A stretch of 64,000 nt of DNA from AP-15 sp963698995 (GCA_963698995.1 CAVOTD010000011.1:62001-126000), one strand, 5' to 3'. Counted from the stretch's first letter, positions 51,291 through 62,026 are shown. A program made the numbers and translations. The notes: a model not told the origin generated them from the letters alone.

Positions 51291-53423
51291 CTAACCGTCA
51301 GGGTGGAAATGGTCATAAATCTTTTTTGCAACAGTTTTATTTATGCCGGCGACACGTTCGAGCTCGCCGAGACCAGCCCGCGCGACGGCCCGGGCCGACC
51401 CGAAATGGTGCAGCAGTGCCTGCTTGCGGCGCGCCCCGACGCCCGCAATCTCGTCAAGTGGTGAGCGCCCGAGAGCCTTGGTCCGCCGGGCGCGGTGAGT
51501 GCCGATGGCAAATCGATGCGCTTCGTCGCGCAGGCGCTGCAGGAAGTAGAGGACCGGGTCGCGGGGATCGAGTGAGAACGGGGTTCGGCCGGGCACAAAG
51601 AAGCGCTCTCGCCCGGCATTGCGATCGGGGCCCTTGGCGATTCCGACCAACGCGACGTCGGCGATGCCGAGCTCTTCGAGAACGCCTTGCGCGGTGTTGA
51701 GCTGCCCTTGGCCGCCGTCGATTAGGACGAGATCGGGCCACGTGCCGCGGTCGCGCTCCGGGTCCTCCTTGAGCGCGCGGCCGAACCGGCGCTGCAGGAC
51801 TTCGCGCATCATTGCGTAATCGTCGCCGCCGGCGATCGGTTCACTCGCCGCGCTGCCGTCATCATCCCCCTCATTTCGCTCGGGCCTCTCTCCCGCAGTG
51901 CGGGAGAGAGTGGACCCGGCCTGCGGGGTTGGGTGGGTGCGGGTAAGCCCACGGATTGTGAATTTGCGGTAGGCGTTCTTGACCAGCCCATCCGGTCCGG
52001 CGACGATCATCGCGCCGACCGCATTGGTGCCCTGGATGTGGCTGTTGTCGTAGACCTCGATGCGGTTCAGCGGTCCCTCGATGCCGAAGGCCGCCGCGGC
52101 TCCGTCGAGGAGCTGGCGTTGTGAGGCGCTTTCGGCAAGCCGGCGGCCGAGCGCCTCGCGCGCCGTTGCCAGGATCCGGTCTATCAGCCTTTTCTTGTCG
52201 CCACGCTGCGGTACCGCTAGCGTCACCCTCCCGCTGGTCAGCGACAGCGCCTCTTCGACCAGATCCTGCTCGACCAAGCGATGGCTCAGCAACACAAGCG
52301 GGGGTTTCGGGCGGTTATCGTAGAATTGGCCGACAAACGAGGTCAGCACGTCCTCGATCGATAGCTGGCGGTCGTGGCTCGGGAAGTAGGCTCGGTTGCC
52401 CCAATTCTGGCCGCCGCGAAAGAAGAAAATCTGAACGCAGGTCTGGCCGCCCGCCTGATGCGCGGCGATCACGTCGGCATCAACGACGCCGGCGACGTGG
52501 ATGTCTTGATGGCCTTGGACCAGCGAGAGGGCGCGGATCCGGTCGCGGACCAACGCCGCCGCCTCGAAATCCAGACTATCGGCGGCCGCCTGCATCTCGA
52601 CGGCGAGGCGTTGCTGGACATCGTCGCTTCTGCCGGAGAGGAAAGTGTGGGCCTGCTCGATCAATGACGCGTAATCCTCGCGGCCGATGCGGCCAACGCA
52701 CGGGGCGCTGCACCGTTTGATTTGGTAAAGCAGGCACGGGCGCGTGCGGATCGAAAAGACGCTGTCGCTGCAGGATCGCAGCAGAAACGCCTTTTGCAAC
52801 GTCACCAGGGTGCGATTGACCGACCCGGCCGAGGCGAATGGACCAAAATAACTGCCGTCCTTGTCTCTTGCGCCGCGATATTTGGTGAGTTGCGGAAAAT
52901 CGTGACCGGCGGTGAGATGAATGAACGGAAACGACTTGTCGTCCCGCAACAGCACATTGTAACGCGGCATCAGCCGCTTGATCATGTTGCATTCGAGCAA
53001 CAGCGCCTCCGCCTCGGTGTGGGTGACGACGATTTCCACGACCGCGGTCTCGGCGACCATGCGCCTCAGGCGATTCGAAAGCCCGGCGGGATGTGTGTAA
53101 TTCTGCACGCGGCCCTTCAAGCTGCGCGCCTTGCCGACGTAGAGCGCGTCGCCTTTGCGGTCGAGCATGCGGTAGACGCCGGGGCTGGCCGGCATGCTCC
53201 GCATCGCCGCGCGGATCGCCGCGGCGCCCGCGAGGTTCCCGGTTGCGCGCGTTTGAGACACCATGGAGTCGGCCATCGGAGCGCCGGACGCCGCAGTTCC
53301 TTCGGAAGATCCGGCAGGCGGCTCGGCGACACCTTCCGGGGCCCGCCGGGGATCGAAAAGCTGCAGTCGGCTGCGCCGCGAAATTCGCCGCTGCGGGACG
53401 TGCGGCGTCCCGATTACCGTCAT
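51291..53423 (-). CDS. uvrC: Excinuclease ABC subunit C
   Basis: 710 aa, longer than the usual 610-630. GIY-YIG nuclease (PASPGVYRMLDRKGDALYVG), Cys-rich region (KRCSAPCVGRIGREDY), UVR motif (SLDFEAAALVRDRIRALSLV), RNase H-like nuclease (IEVYDNSHIQGTNAVGAMIV; DLVLIDGGQGQLNTAQG) and two helix-hairpin-helices (LDEIAGVGARRKQALLHHF). Makes both incisions in nucleotide excision repair with UvrB. Extra length comes from a 70-aa N-terminal extension (start may be at 53276, MADSMV) and from about 33 residues encoded by a palindromic repeat inside the C-terminal half (51850-51945). Confidence 0.94.
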   Translation of the reverse strand: MTVIGTPHVPQRRISRRSRLQLFDPRRAPEGVAEPPAGSSEGTAASGAPMADSMVSQTRATGNLAGAAAIRAAMRSMPASPGVYRMLDRKGDALYVGKARSLKGRVQNYTHPAGLSNRLRRMVAETAVVEIVVTHTEAEALLLECNMIKRLMPRYNVLLRDDKSFPFIHLTAGHDFPQLTKYRGARDKDGSYFGPFASAGSVNRTLVTLQKAFLLRSCSDSVFSIRTRPCLLYQIKRCSAPCVGRIGREDYASLIEQAHTFLSGRSDDVQQRLAVEMQAAADSLDFEAAALVRDRIRALSLVQGHQDIHVAGVVDADVIAAHQAGGQTCVQIFFFRGGQNWGNRAYFPSHDRQLSIEDVLTSFVGQFYDNRPKPPLVLLSHRLVEQDLVEEALSLTSGRVTLAVPQRGDKKRLIDRILATAREALGRRLAESASQRQLLDGAAAAFGIEGPLNRIEVYDNSHIQGTNAVGAMIVAGPDGLVKNAYRKFTIRGLTRTHPTPQAGSTLSRTAGERPERNEGDDDGSAASEPIAGGDDYAMMREVLQRRFGRALKEDPERDRGTWPDLVLIDGGQGQLNTAQGVLEELGIADVALVGIAKGPDRNAGRERFFVPGRTPFSLDPRDPVLYFLQRLRDEAHRFAIGTHRARRTKALGRSPLDEIAGVGARRKQALLHHFGSARAVARAGLGELERVAGINKTVAKKIYDHFHPDG
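51850..51945. repeat. Palindromic repeat inserted in frame in uvrC
   Basis: CTCTCTCCCGCA (51886-51897), G, TGCGGGAGAGAG (51899-51910): perfect 12-bp arms, flanked by pyrimidine/purine-rich sequence of the type seen in intergenic palindromes of related genomes. On the coding strand it yields HPTPQAGSTLSRTAGERPER, between FTIRGLT and GGDDYAMMREVL, where UvrC proteins normally have only a short linker. The reading frame of uvrC is kept. Confidence 0.65.
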
Positions 53424-53757
53424 TCTATCGTCAGCCGTTTCGTCACAGATTCGTCAACTCGTTGAGCTGGCACACCGATTCGGGGTATCCACGAAACCGG
53501 TGGATAACTCTGTTGAGAAGTTGGCGCAAGCAAACTCGAATAGTAGGCACGCTTGGCTCCCGTGACATTTGATTAAAATTTAGGCAATAAATTAAGCGAT
53601 TGAAAAGTATGCAAAAACTGAACGAATGGTTAATTTTCTTAACAGAATGTAACAGCTGCCTCGCTCTGCTCATCTTCGGATCACCGTTGCAGGGGCTGTG
53701 AACAAGTCGGCGCCATAATGGTTCTCGGTGGCATTCCCTTCGCACAGGACGCGAGAT
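53424..53757. other. AT-rich intergenic region with DnaA-box-like and CtrA-like sites
   Basis: 334 bp between uvrC and the SDR gene. TATCCAC (53486-53492) and GTGGATA (53500-53506) form an inverted pair; the right one extends to GTGGATAAC, close to the DnaA box. 53560-53660 is very AT-rich. ATGGTTAA (53626-53633) is the complement of the CtrA word TTAACCAT, and GTTAA-5 bp-TTAAC (53629-53643) is symmetric. A possible minus-strand promoter for uvrC is TTGCAT (53614-53609), 17 bp, TTTATT (53591-53586). Confidence 0.4.
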
Positions 53758-54562
53758 CTACTCGACCGGCGGTTGCCGTTGCGGTTGGGCCCATCCGAGA
53801 TGTTGCCCGCCATCGAGGGCAATCATCTGACCCGTCATCGCCGGCGCCGATAGGATGAACCGCGCCGCTGCGGCGATCTCGTCGGGGCTGGTGCCGCGGT
53901 GCAACGGCATCAGCTGGCATTGCCGAGCGAACTGCTCCAGGGTCTGCCGCGGGCTCGGCAAGGTTGGACCCGGCCCGATTCCATTCACCCGAATGCGGGG
54001 CGCCAGAGCGAGCGCCATCGTCCGAGTCAGGGTCCACAATCCCGCTTTTGCCACGGTGTACGAGACAAAATACGGCGTCAAAGACCATACGCGCTGATCA
54101 AGCAAATTGATCACGACTCCGCCGGCGTGAGCCGGCAGCCGCGCCGCGAAATCCTGGATCAGGACGAACGGCGCTCGCAGATCGACCGCCAGATGCAAAT
54201 CCCAGCTCTCGCGGGTCGCGGTCTCGACCGTGTCATCGATGAAGACCGCGGCGTTGTTGATCAGGCAGCCGATTGGCCCGAGCTCGTGCTCGGCCCGCGG
54301 CAGCAGGGTCGCGACCGCTGCTTCATCGGCGAGATCGGCGCCGAGCGCGACCGCGGCGCCGCCGTTGCGGCGGATCAATCCGACCAGGTTCTCGGCGGCG
54401 TCGCGCGAGCCGCGATAGTGCACGCGCCACGGCAAAGCCGTCCTCGGCGAGTGCGCAAGCCAGCGCCCGGCCGATCCGCTGCGCACCTCCGGTTATCAGG
54501 GCCGCCTTAGGGATCGGCGGGACCGCTAACGCCCCGGTCGGCTCTATGCCGCGCTCGACATC
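53758..54562 (-). CDS. Short-chain dehydrogenase/reductase, frameshifted
   Basis: About 265 aa NAD(P)-dependent SDR. Start region AALITGGAQRIGRALACALA with the TGxxxGxG motif, then after a break near 54430 VHYRGSRDAAENLVGLIRRN, INNAAVFIDDTVETATRESW, VVINLLDQRVWSLTPYFVSY with the active-site Tyr in YTVAKAG, IRVNGIGPGPTLPS and TGQMIALDGGQHLGW. FolM/pteridine reductase-like in plan. Upstream of uvrC in many alphaproteobacteria. Likely start ATG 54562, overlapping the uvrB stop; this also needs one base near 54546. Confidence 0.8.
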
Positions 54563-56773
54563 ACCGGCGGGCACGGCGTTCCTTCCGCGCCCGCATCTTG
54601 GCGCGGACCACATCGCGCGCCGAGACGCCGGCGCGTCCCGCCGTCGACCGTCCGCGCTGGCCTTCGGCGCGCTGCATTCCGCCGGCGGTCCCGCCCGGAC
54701 GCGCGACGGCGAGACCGAGATCGACCTGCTCGAGCCGGCGAATCTCGTCGCGGAGCCGCGCCGCCTCTTCGAATTCGAGATCGGCGGCGGCATCGCGCAT
54801 GCGCTTTTCGAGGTCTCCGATGACGGTCTTCAGATCGGCGCCCTGGTAATGCGCCGCCTCCCCCTCCGAGAGGCCAAACGTCACGTGATCGCGCTCGTAG
54901 ACGCTCTCGAGGATATCGGCGATGCCGCGGCGCACGCTTTCGGGGGTGATGCCGTGGGCGAGCGTTGTAGGCCTGCTGTTTTTCTCGCCGCCGGCTGGTC
55001 TCGTCGATTGCCGCTTTGAGGCTGTCGGTCATCCGGTCGGCATAAAGGATGGCCCGGCCATCGATGTGCCGGGCCGCCCGACCGATGGTCTGAATCAGCG
55101 AGGTGCGCGAGCGCAGATACCCCTCCTTGTCGGCGTCGAGCACCGCCATCAGGGCGCATTCCGGGATGTCGAGGCCCTCGCGCAACAGATTGATGCCGAT
55201 CAGCACGTCGAACACGCCGAGGCGGAGATCGCGGATGATCTCGATCCGCTCGAGCGTATCGACATCGGAATGCATATAGCGCACGCGCAGCCCGGCCTCG
55301 TGCAGGTATTCGGTCAGCGCCTCGGCCATCTTCTTGGTCAGGGTCGTGACCATTACCCGCTGCCCCCGCGTTGCCGCCTCGCGGCATTCCGCCATCAAAT
55401 CGTCGACTTGGTTTTCGACCGGGCGGATGATGCAAGGCGGGTCGACGAGACCGGTGGGCCGCACGATCTGCTCGACAAAAACACCACCGACGCGCTGCAT
55501 CTCCCACGGCCCGGGAGTGGCCGAGACAAAGATCGTCTGACCGCGCATCGCGTCCCATTCCGGCGAATTTGAGCGGCCGGTTGTCGGTGCATGACGGGAG
55601 GCGGAACCCATACTCGGCAAGGCAGGTCTTGCGCGTCCAGTCGCCGCCGAACATGCCGCCGAGCTGCGGCACCGTCACATGGCACTCGTCGACGATGACC
55701 AGCGCATCGCGCGGCATGTACTCGAAAAACGTCGGGGGCGGCTCACCCGGCCGGCGGCCGGTCAGGTAGCGCGAGTAGTTCTCGATCCCGGCGCAGCTGC
55801 CGGTCGCCTCGATCATTTCGAGGTCATAGGTGGTGCGCTGCTCGAGCCGCTGTGCTTCGAGCAGCTTGCCTTGAACAGCGAACTCGTCGAGGCGGATCCG
55901 CAGGTCGCGCTTGATCTGCTCGATCGCCTGCAACAGCGTCGGGCGCGGCGTCACATAATGGCTGTTGGCGTAGATCTTGACCGAAAGCAGCGCCGCGGTC
56001 TTCTCGCCGGTCAACGGATCGATCTCGTGGATCGCCTCGATCTCGTCGCCGAACAGCGAGATCCGCCAGGCACGGTCCTCGTAATGCGCCGGGAACAGCT
56101 CGATCGTGTCGCCGCGCACCCGGAACGAGCCGCGGAAAAAGTTGTGGTCGTTGCGCCGGTATTGCAGTTCGACAAACCGGGCCAGGAGCTGGTTGCGGTT
56201 GATCCGGTCGCCCTTGGCGAGCGACAGGGTCATTTGCGAATAGGTCTCGACCGAGCCGATGCCGTAGATGCACGAGACCGAGGCGACGACGACGACATCG
56301 CGCCGCTCGAGGATCGCCCGGGTCGCCGAGTGGCGCATCCGGTCGATCTGCTCGTTGAGCGAGGATTCCTTTTCGACATAGGTGTCGGTGCGCGGGACGT
56401 ATGCCTCGGGCTGGTAGTAATCGTAATACGAGACGAAATACTCGACCGCATTCTCCGGAAAAAAGCTCTTCATCTCGCCGTAGAGCTGGGCGGCCAAGGT
56501 CTTGTTCGGGGCGAGGATGATCGCCGGGCGCCCGGTGCGCTCGATGACATGGGCCATCGTGAAGGTCTTGCCCGAACCGGTAACCCCGAGCAGCACCTGG
56601 TCGCGCTCGCCGCCGGCGATCCCCTCGCACAATTCCTCGATCGCCTGCGGCTGGTCGCCCGCCGGCTGAAACTCGGAACAGAGCCGGAACGGTCTGCCGA
56701 TATCGCTCTGCGGGCGTTCGGCGGCCATCAGCGGCAGCATCGTGATCAAGTCGAGGGCATCAGCCGATTTCAT
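54561..56773 (-). CDS. uvrB: Excinuclease ABC subunit B, two frameshifts
   Basis: About 735 aa. Walker A GVTGSGKTFTMAHVIERTGR, beta-hairpin YYDYYQPEAYVPRTDTYVEK, ALVIVDECHVTVPQLGGMF (family DESH reads DECH), GINLLREGLDIPECALMAVL, QTIGRAARHIDGRAIL (motif VI) and the C-terminal UvrC-binding helix RDAAADLEFEEAARLRDEIR. Frames change near 55590 and near 54965. UvrB verifies DNA damage and loads UvrC. As an always-needed repair gene with every domain present, the breaks are almost surely errors. Start at ATG 56773 (MKSADALD); TATATA-rich sequence 30-40 bp upstream may be its promoter. Confidence 0.9.
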
Positions 56774-56850
56774 GCCGGAGACCGGAAAAGCAGCATGTTC
56801 GATGGTATATAGGATAGGTGAATCCGTTCGCGATATCAGCGGACAAATCC

Positions 56851-57381
56851 ATGCCGAGCCAGCTTCCCACCTTCCGTACACCGCGGCTGACGCTCCGTCC
56901 GCGCGGCATGCAGGATCTCGAAGCATGCATGGCGATGGATCGCGACCCCGAGGTGACGCGGTTCTTACCCGGTCCCTGGGCTGATCCGCTCGCGCATCGC
57001 GCCTTCGTCGAGGATCGGATGCGTCACCATTACCCTGTCGGGATGGGCTACTGGTCGATCATAGCCCCGGAAGGATTTGTCGGTTGGGTCCTTCTGACCC
57101 CGTTAGATTTGCATGGACCGGAGATCGAGATCGGGTGGCGCCTCATCCGCGCAGCTTGGGGCCGCGGCTATGCGACGGAAGCCGCCCGGCCGGTCCTTCA
57201 CCATGCGCTCCATACGCTCGAGCTGCAGGAGATAGTCGCCGACATCGATCCGGAGAATAGGGCTTCGGTCGGCGTCGCGCGTAAGCTCTGCTTCCGGCCG
57301 GTGGGAGAGGTGCTTTGCGACGGGCGCATGGTCATCCGTTACGTCGCAGGACCCCTGTCGGTGCTCGGCACTGATCCTTAG
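56851..57381 (+). CDS. GNAT acetyltransferase (RimJ/RimL type)
   Basis: 176 aa. FRTPRLTLRPRGMQDLEACM at the start, EIEIGWRLIRAAWGRGYATE (acetyl-CoA site R-x-x-G-x-G/A), ADIDPENRASVGVARKLCF (conserved Asn and Ser of the RimL group). Transfers acetyl from acetyl-CoA to an amine, target unknown. ATG 56851 chosen; an in-frame GTG at 56818 would add 11 residues. Divergent from uvrB with a short shared gap. Confidence 0.87.
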   Translation: MPSQLPTFRTPRLTLRPRGMQDLEACMAMDRDPEVTRFLPGPWADPLAHRAFVEDRMRHHYPVGMGYWSIIAPEGFVGWVLLTPLDLHGPEIEIGWRLIRAAWGRGYATEAARPVLHHALHTLELQEIVADIDPENRASVGVARKLCFRPVGEVLCDGRMVIRYVAGPLSVLGTDP

Positions 57382-57466
57382 CGGTCTCGCTGACCGGGCA
57401 CTTCACAGGTCGTCGGGCATGGCCTTATAGTGCCGAGTTTGCCTCCTTCTCAGCCGCGGTTGTGTC

Positions 57467-58672
57467 ATGTCCTTTCTTGCGGATCGTCTTGCCCGCGTCA
57501 AACCATCGCCGACCATGGCGATGACCGCGCTCGCCACCGAATTGAAGGCGGCGGGCCGCGATATAATCAGCCTGTCGGTGGGCGAACCCGATTTCGACAC
57601 GCCGGCCAATATCCAAGAAGCCGCAATTGCTGCGATGCGGCGCGGCGAGACGCGCTATACTGTATTCGACGGGTCGATCGAGCTGAAGCGTGCGGTTAGC
57701 GGCAAATTCAAGCGCGAGAACGAGCTCGATTACGAAACCTCGCAGATCACCATCAGCTCGGGCGGCAAGCAGGTACTCTACAATGCCTTGGTCGCCACCA
57801 TCAATCCGGGGGACGAGGTCGTCATCCCGGCGCCGTTCTGGGTATCCTACCCGGAGATGGTGCTGTTGTGCGACGGCACCCCGGTCCCGGTGGCGTGTCC
57901 GCAGAACAATGGCTTCAAAATGCGCCCCGAGGATCTCGACGCCGCCGTCACGCCTCGCACCAAATGGCTGATCCTCAATTCGCCGTCAAACCCGAGCGGC
58001 GCCGCCTATACCGAGGCGGATCTGAAAGCGGTCGCCGAGGTCCTGATGCATCACCCCCATGTTTCGGTGATGACCGACGACATGTATGAGCACCTCGTCT
58101 ATGACGATTTCGACTTCAAAACGATCGCCCAAGTCGAACCCCGCCTTTACGAGCGCACCCTGACCGTCAACGGCGTCTCGAAGACCTATTGCATGACCGG
58201 CTGGCGGATCGGCTATGGCGGCGGTCCAAAGGCGCTGATCAAGGCGATGGGCGCGATTCAGTCGAATTCGACGGCAAACCCGTGCTCGATCAGCCAGGCG
58301 GCGGCGATCGAGGCATTGACCGGGCCGCAGGATTTCATCCCGGTGCATAACCGCTCCTTCAAGGAGCGGCGCGATCTGGTTGTCGATATGCTGAACCGGG
58401 TTCCCGGCCTGTTCTGCCCACGGCCGGAGGGCGCCTTTTATGTCTATCCGTCCTGCGCCGGCGTTATCGGCAAGCAAACCCCGGCCGGGCAGACAATCGC
58501 CAATGACGAGGATTTCGTGCGCTATCTGCTGGCCGAAACCGGGGTCGCGGTGGTCCACGGCGCCGCCTTCGGCTTGTCACCCCATTTCCGGATTTCCTAC
58601 GCGACCTCGACCGAGGTGTTGCGCGAGGCGTGCGCCCGCATCGATCGGGCCTGCCGCGCGCTGGTCGCCTAG
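57467..58672 (+). CDS. Class I aminotransferase (aspartate/prephenate type)
   Basis: 401 aa, intact. LSVGEPDFDTPANIQEAAIA, YTVFDGSIELKRAVSGKFK, ITISSGGKQVLYNALVATIN, NSPSNPSGAAYTEADLKAVA (conserved Asn-Pro-Ser-Gly), DDMYEHLVYDDFDF and NGVSKTYCMTGWRIGYGGG with the PLP Lys, FRISYATSTEVLREACARI (Arg for substrate carboxylate). This is the alphaproteobacterial AspB/AatA group, acting on aspartate and often prephenate. Cytosolic. Monocistronic; good start (ATG after TGTGTC, weak ribosome site). Confidence 0.92.
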   Translation: MSFLADRLARVKPSPTMAMTALATELKAAGRDIISLSVGEPDFDTPANIQEAAIAAMRRGETRYTVFDGSIELKRAVSGKFKRENELDYETSQITISSGGKQVLYNALVATINPGDEVVIPAPFWVSYPEMVLLCDGTPVPVACPQNNGFKMRPEDLDAAVTPRTKWLILNSPSNPSGAAYTEADLKAVAEVLMHHPHVSVMTDDMYEHLVYDDFDFKTIAQVEPRLYERTLTVNGVSKTYCMTGWRIGYGGGPKALIKAMGAIQSNSTANPCSISQAAAIEALTGPQDFIPVHNRSFKERRDLVVDMLNRVPGLFCPRPEGAFYVYPSCAGVIGKQTPAGQTIANDEDFVRYLLAETGVAVVHGAAFGLSPHFRISYATSTEVLREACARIDRACRALVA

Positions 58673-58832
58673 CTCGCGGTCGCCGAAACCGCTGCGCTTG
58701 GCAGGCCCGCGCCGCGCCAGATTTCGATTGCCATCCGACCGGCCGGCGCGCAACCATCGGGGATGGATAGAGGCGCCGCCGGGTCTGCGATCCGACCTCC
58801 GGCGATCGCCTGCCGAGATAATGGAGGCGCCT

Positions 58833-60864
58833 ATGGCGAATACGACTGCAGCCCCGCGTTGTGCCGCGCTGATCGGCCCGTATCTCTCGGGCAAGACGAC
58901 CCTGCTCGAGGCCTTGCTGCACGCCAGTGGCAGTACCGGTCGGCGCGGTAGTGTGCGCGACGGCAATTCGGTCGGGGATCACTCGCCGGAGGCCCGTGCC
59001 CGCCAGATGTCGACCGAGTTGAACGTCGCGAACGCGACCTTTCTCGGCGACTCATGGACGATCCTCGATTGTCCGGGCTCGGTCGAGCTGCTGTACGAGG
59101 CGCAAGGGGCCCTGCTGGTCGCCGACGTCGCGGTTGTCGTCGTCGAGCCGGAGGTCGAGCGTGCTCTGACGATCAGTGCGCTGCTGCGGTTTCTCGACCG
59201 GCACAAGATCCCGCACATGATCTTTATCAACAAGATGGACAACGCGAAGCGCGCGCGTGCGGGATTTGCTTGCGGCGTTGCAAGCGGTTTCCGAGCGCCC
59301 TCTGGTGCTGCGCCAAGTCCCGCTGCGCGGTGCGGAAGCGGAGATTACCGGCTATGTCGACTTGGTCAGCGAGCGCGCCTACCGCTACCGCCCTGGCCGG
59401 GCGTCGGATCTGGTCCAGCTGCCCGACGATTTCTGGGAGCAGGAGCGTTCCACCCGCAGTGGTTTGATCGAGAAGCTCGCCGATTTCGATGACGTGTTGC
59501 TCGAGCAGCTGCTCGAGGATGTCGAGCCGCCGAAGGAGGAGATCTACCAGCACCTGACCCGCACGTTGAGAGGCGCGCAGGTCGTCCCGGTGTTTCTTGG
59601 CTCGGCGCACGCCGATCACGGCATTCGTCGGCTGTGGAAGGCGCTGCGCCACGAGACGCCATCGCCGCAGGAGACCGCGGCGCGGCTCGGGATCGCCGCG
59701 GAAGGGGAGCCCCTGGCGCAGGTTTTCAAGACCTATCACCTGCCGCATACCGGCAAGCTCTCGATGGCGCGAATCTGGCGCGGCACAATCTCCGAGGGAA
59801 TGGTGCTGAACGGCAACCGAGTTGCTGGCCTGTTGCGTCTGACCGGCGCTCATCAGGAGAAACTTCCCTCCGCTCATGCCGGCGAAGTGGTCGGCTTGAC
59901 GCGCATGGAGGAAATCGCCACCGGCGCCGTGCTGACCCCGTCCGGCAAGGCCGAGCCGCTGCCGCAACCGGAACGGCCGCAGCCGGTGTTCGGTTTGGCG
60001 ATCACCTCCGAGCGGCGCGCCGACGACGTCAAATTGACTGGCGCCATCGGCAAGCTGGTCGAAGAGGACCCGACCCTCGAACTCGAGCAGAATGCCGACA
60101 CCCAGGAAATGGTGTTGTGGGGGCAGGGCGACATCCATCTGCAGATCGCCATCGACCGCTTGCGTAGTCGACACAATTTGGCGGTCAACGGAAGGCGCTC
60201 TGCGGTCCCCTACAAGGAGACGATCCGGCGCGGCAGCCAGCAGCATTCCCGTTTCAAACGCCAAAGCGGCGGGCACGGCCAGTTCGCCGACGTCACGATC
60301 GAGCTCAAGCCGCTGCCGCGCGGCTCGGGCTTCACCTTTACCGACAGCGTCGTCGGCGGCGCAATCCCGCGCAATTATATCCCGGCGGTCGAGGAAGGGG
60401 TGATCGAGGCGCTGCGCCATGGACCGCTTGGTTTCCCGGTAGTTGATGCTGCGGTCACGTTGCTGACCGGCCAATTTCACGCGGTGGACAGCTCGGACCA
60501 GGCATTCAAGACCGCCGGACGGCAAGGGGTTCAGGAAGCACTGCCGAAATGCGAGCCGATCCTGCTCGAGCCGATCAACTCGGTCGAAATTTCGGTGCCG
60601 AACGCTTTCACCGCGCGGGTGCAGCGGCTGGTCTCCGGCCGGCGCGGCCAGATCCTCGGTTATGACGCGAAGCCCGACTGGCCGGGCTGGGACGTTGTCA
60701 GCGCCCATCTGCCGCAAAGCGAGCTCCACGATCTGATCGTCGAGTTGCGCTCGCTGACCATGGGGGTCGGCAGCTTCGCCCATCGCTTCGACCACATGCA
60801 GGAGCTGACGGGCAGACCGGCCGAAAAGGTGCTCGCCTCGCGCACCGCGGACGCCGCGCAATAG
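58833..60864 (+). CDS. EF-G-like translation GTPase paralogue, one frameshift
   Basis: About 677 aa. Domains follow EF-G: G domain, II, III, IV, V. P-loop GPYLSGKTTLLEALLHA (EF-G has AHVDHGKT), switch II ILDCPGSVELLYEAQGAL (DTPGH in EF-G, here DCPGS), NKMD present (FINKMDNAKR); C-terminal half IGKLVEEDPTLELEQNADTQ, VPYKETIRRGSQQHSRFKRQ, GGHGQFADVTIELKPLPRGS. Break near 59255 right after NKMDNAKRARAG; the rest is open to 60864. This is the alphaproteobacterial 'EF-G-like' group; the true fusA is elsewhere. Function unknown. GGAGG before ATG 58833. Confidence 0.88.
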
Positions 60865-60939
60865 GGCTCGCGAAACCGTGACTTGGCGGCGGCAGTTGCC
60901 GATCCAACTTCTGGATCACAACGATCTCGAGGTTCGGCG

Positions 60940-61903
60940 ATGCTAATCCGACGCAACAGGGAGTGGCAGCTTCGCGAAAGCCAAGCTACCCCTGAGGCCG
61001 TCTTTTTTGGGCGAAGACAGTTGCTGCAAGGCCATCGCAGCGGGCCCGATCCTTGCGCCCGCCCTCGGCTCGGCAATCGCGGCGGAGGCGGAGGAAGACC
61101 CCTCAGCCGGTCTCTACCCGGCGAAACGGAACCCGCGCTACACCCTGGATCGGCCGCTGACCGACGAGAAACTGGCGACGACCTACAACAACTACTACGA
61201 GTTCGGGTCGCAAAAATCGATCGCCGGCGAGGCCCAGGCGCTCAAAGTCCGTCCGTGGACGATCAAGATCGACGGGCTTGTCGAAAAGCCGCTAACGGTG
61301 GACATCGACGATTTACTGAAAAAGATGCCGCTCGAGGAGCGGCTCTACCGTCACCGCTGCGTCGAAGCATGGTCGATGACGGTGCCGTGGAGCGGGTTCC
61401 CGATGGCGTCCCTCGTGGATCTCGCCAAACCCCTCGGCTCGGCGAAATATGTCCAGATGGAGACTTTTCTCGACCCCAAAACCGCCCCAGGGCAAAAGGA
61501 ATTCTGGTATCCCTGGCCCTATGTCGAAGGGGTCACAATCGCCGAGGCGCGCAGCGAACTCGCGTTTCTCGTGACCGGCATGTACGGCAAGCCGGTCCCC
61601 AAGCAGGATGGCGCGCCGTTGCGGCTGGTGCTGCCGTGGAAATACGGGTTCAAATCGGTCAAGGCGATCGTGCATTTCTCGTTTATCGAGAAACAGCCCA
61701 TCTCCTTTTGGGAAACGGTGGCGGGCGACGAGTACGGGTTTTGGGCAAACGTCAACCCCGAGGTTCCCCATCCCCGTTGGAGCCAGGCGACGGAGCGGGT
61801 GCTCGGCACGAACGAGCGCGTGCCGACGCTCAAATGGAACGGCTACGGCGAGTTCGTCGCCCATCTCTACGACGGGCTCGAGAAGGAGCGGCTGTTCGTC
61901 TGA
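60940..61903 (+). CDS. msrP: MsrP (YedY) sulfoxide reductase catalytic subunit, one frameshift
   Basis: About 321 aa molybdoenzyme that reduces methionine sulfoxide in periplasmic proteins. The N-terminus MLIRRNREWQLRESQATPEA, then FFGRRQLLQ has the twin Arg of a Tat signal, and after an extra G near 61028 continues AIAAGPILAPALGSAIAAEA. Mature: NNYYEFGSQKSIAGEAQALK, RLYRHRCVEAWSMTVPWSGF with the Mo-ligand Cys, FLDPKTAPGQKEFWYPWPYV, GAPLRLVLPWKYGFKSVKAI. No MsrQ follows in the window. Needs molybdopterin, which the moa/moe genes 11 kb away provide. Confidence 0.92.
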
Positions 61904-62026
61904 CGGGCAGACCCCCTATCCGAAAGAGCGGGACGTGCCCGGCCGGCACGGTTTTCTCTTGCCAAACATGATCACGTTTTGTTCTAATCTATGGCTCGGG
62001 GGAGACGACCTTCTGAGGAGATGACG

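Noticed and set aside
53424..53757. Complete chromosomal origin
   Set aside because: Only two DnaA-like sites and no origin-linked genes (dnaA, hemE, parAB) nearby; kept only as a weak finding.
59227..60861. 544-codon minus-strand frame
   Set aside because: Antisense shadow of the EF-G-like gene in high-GC DNA; no recognisable motif.
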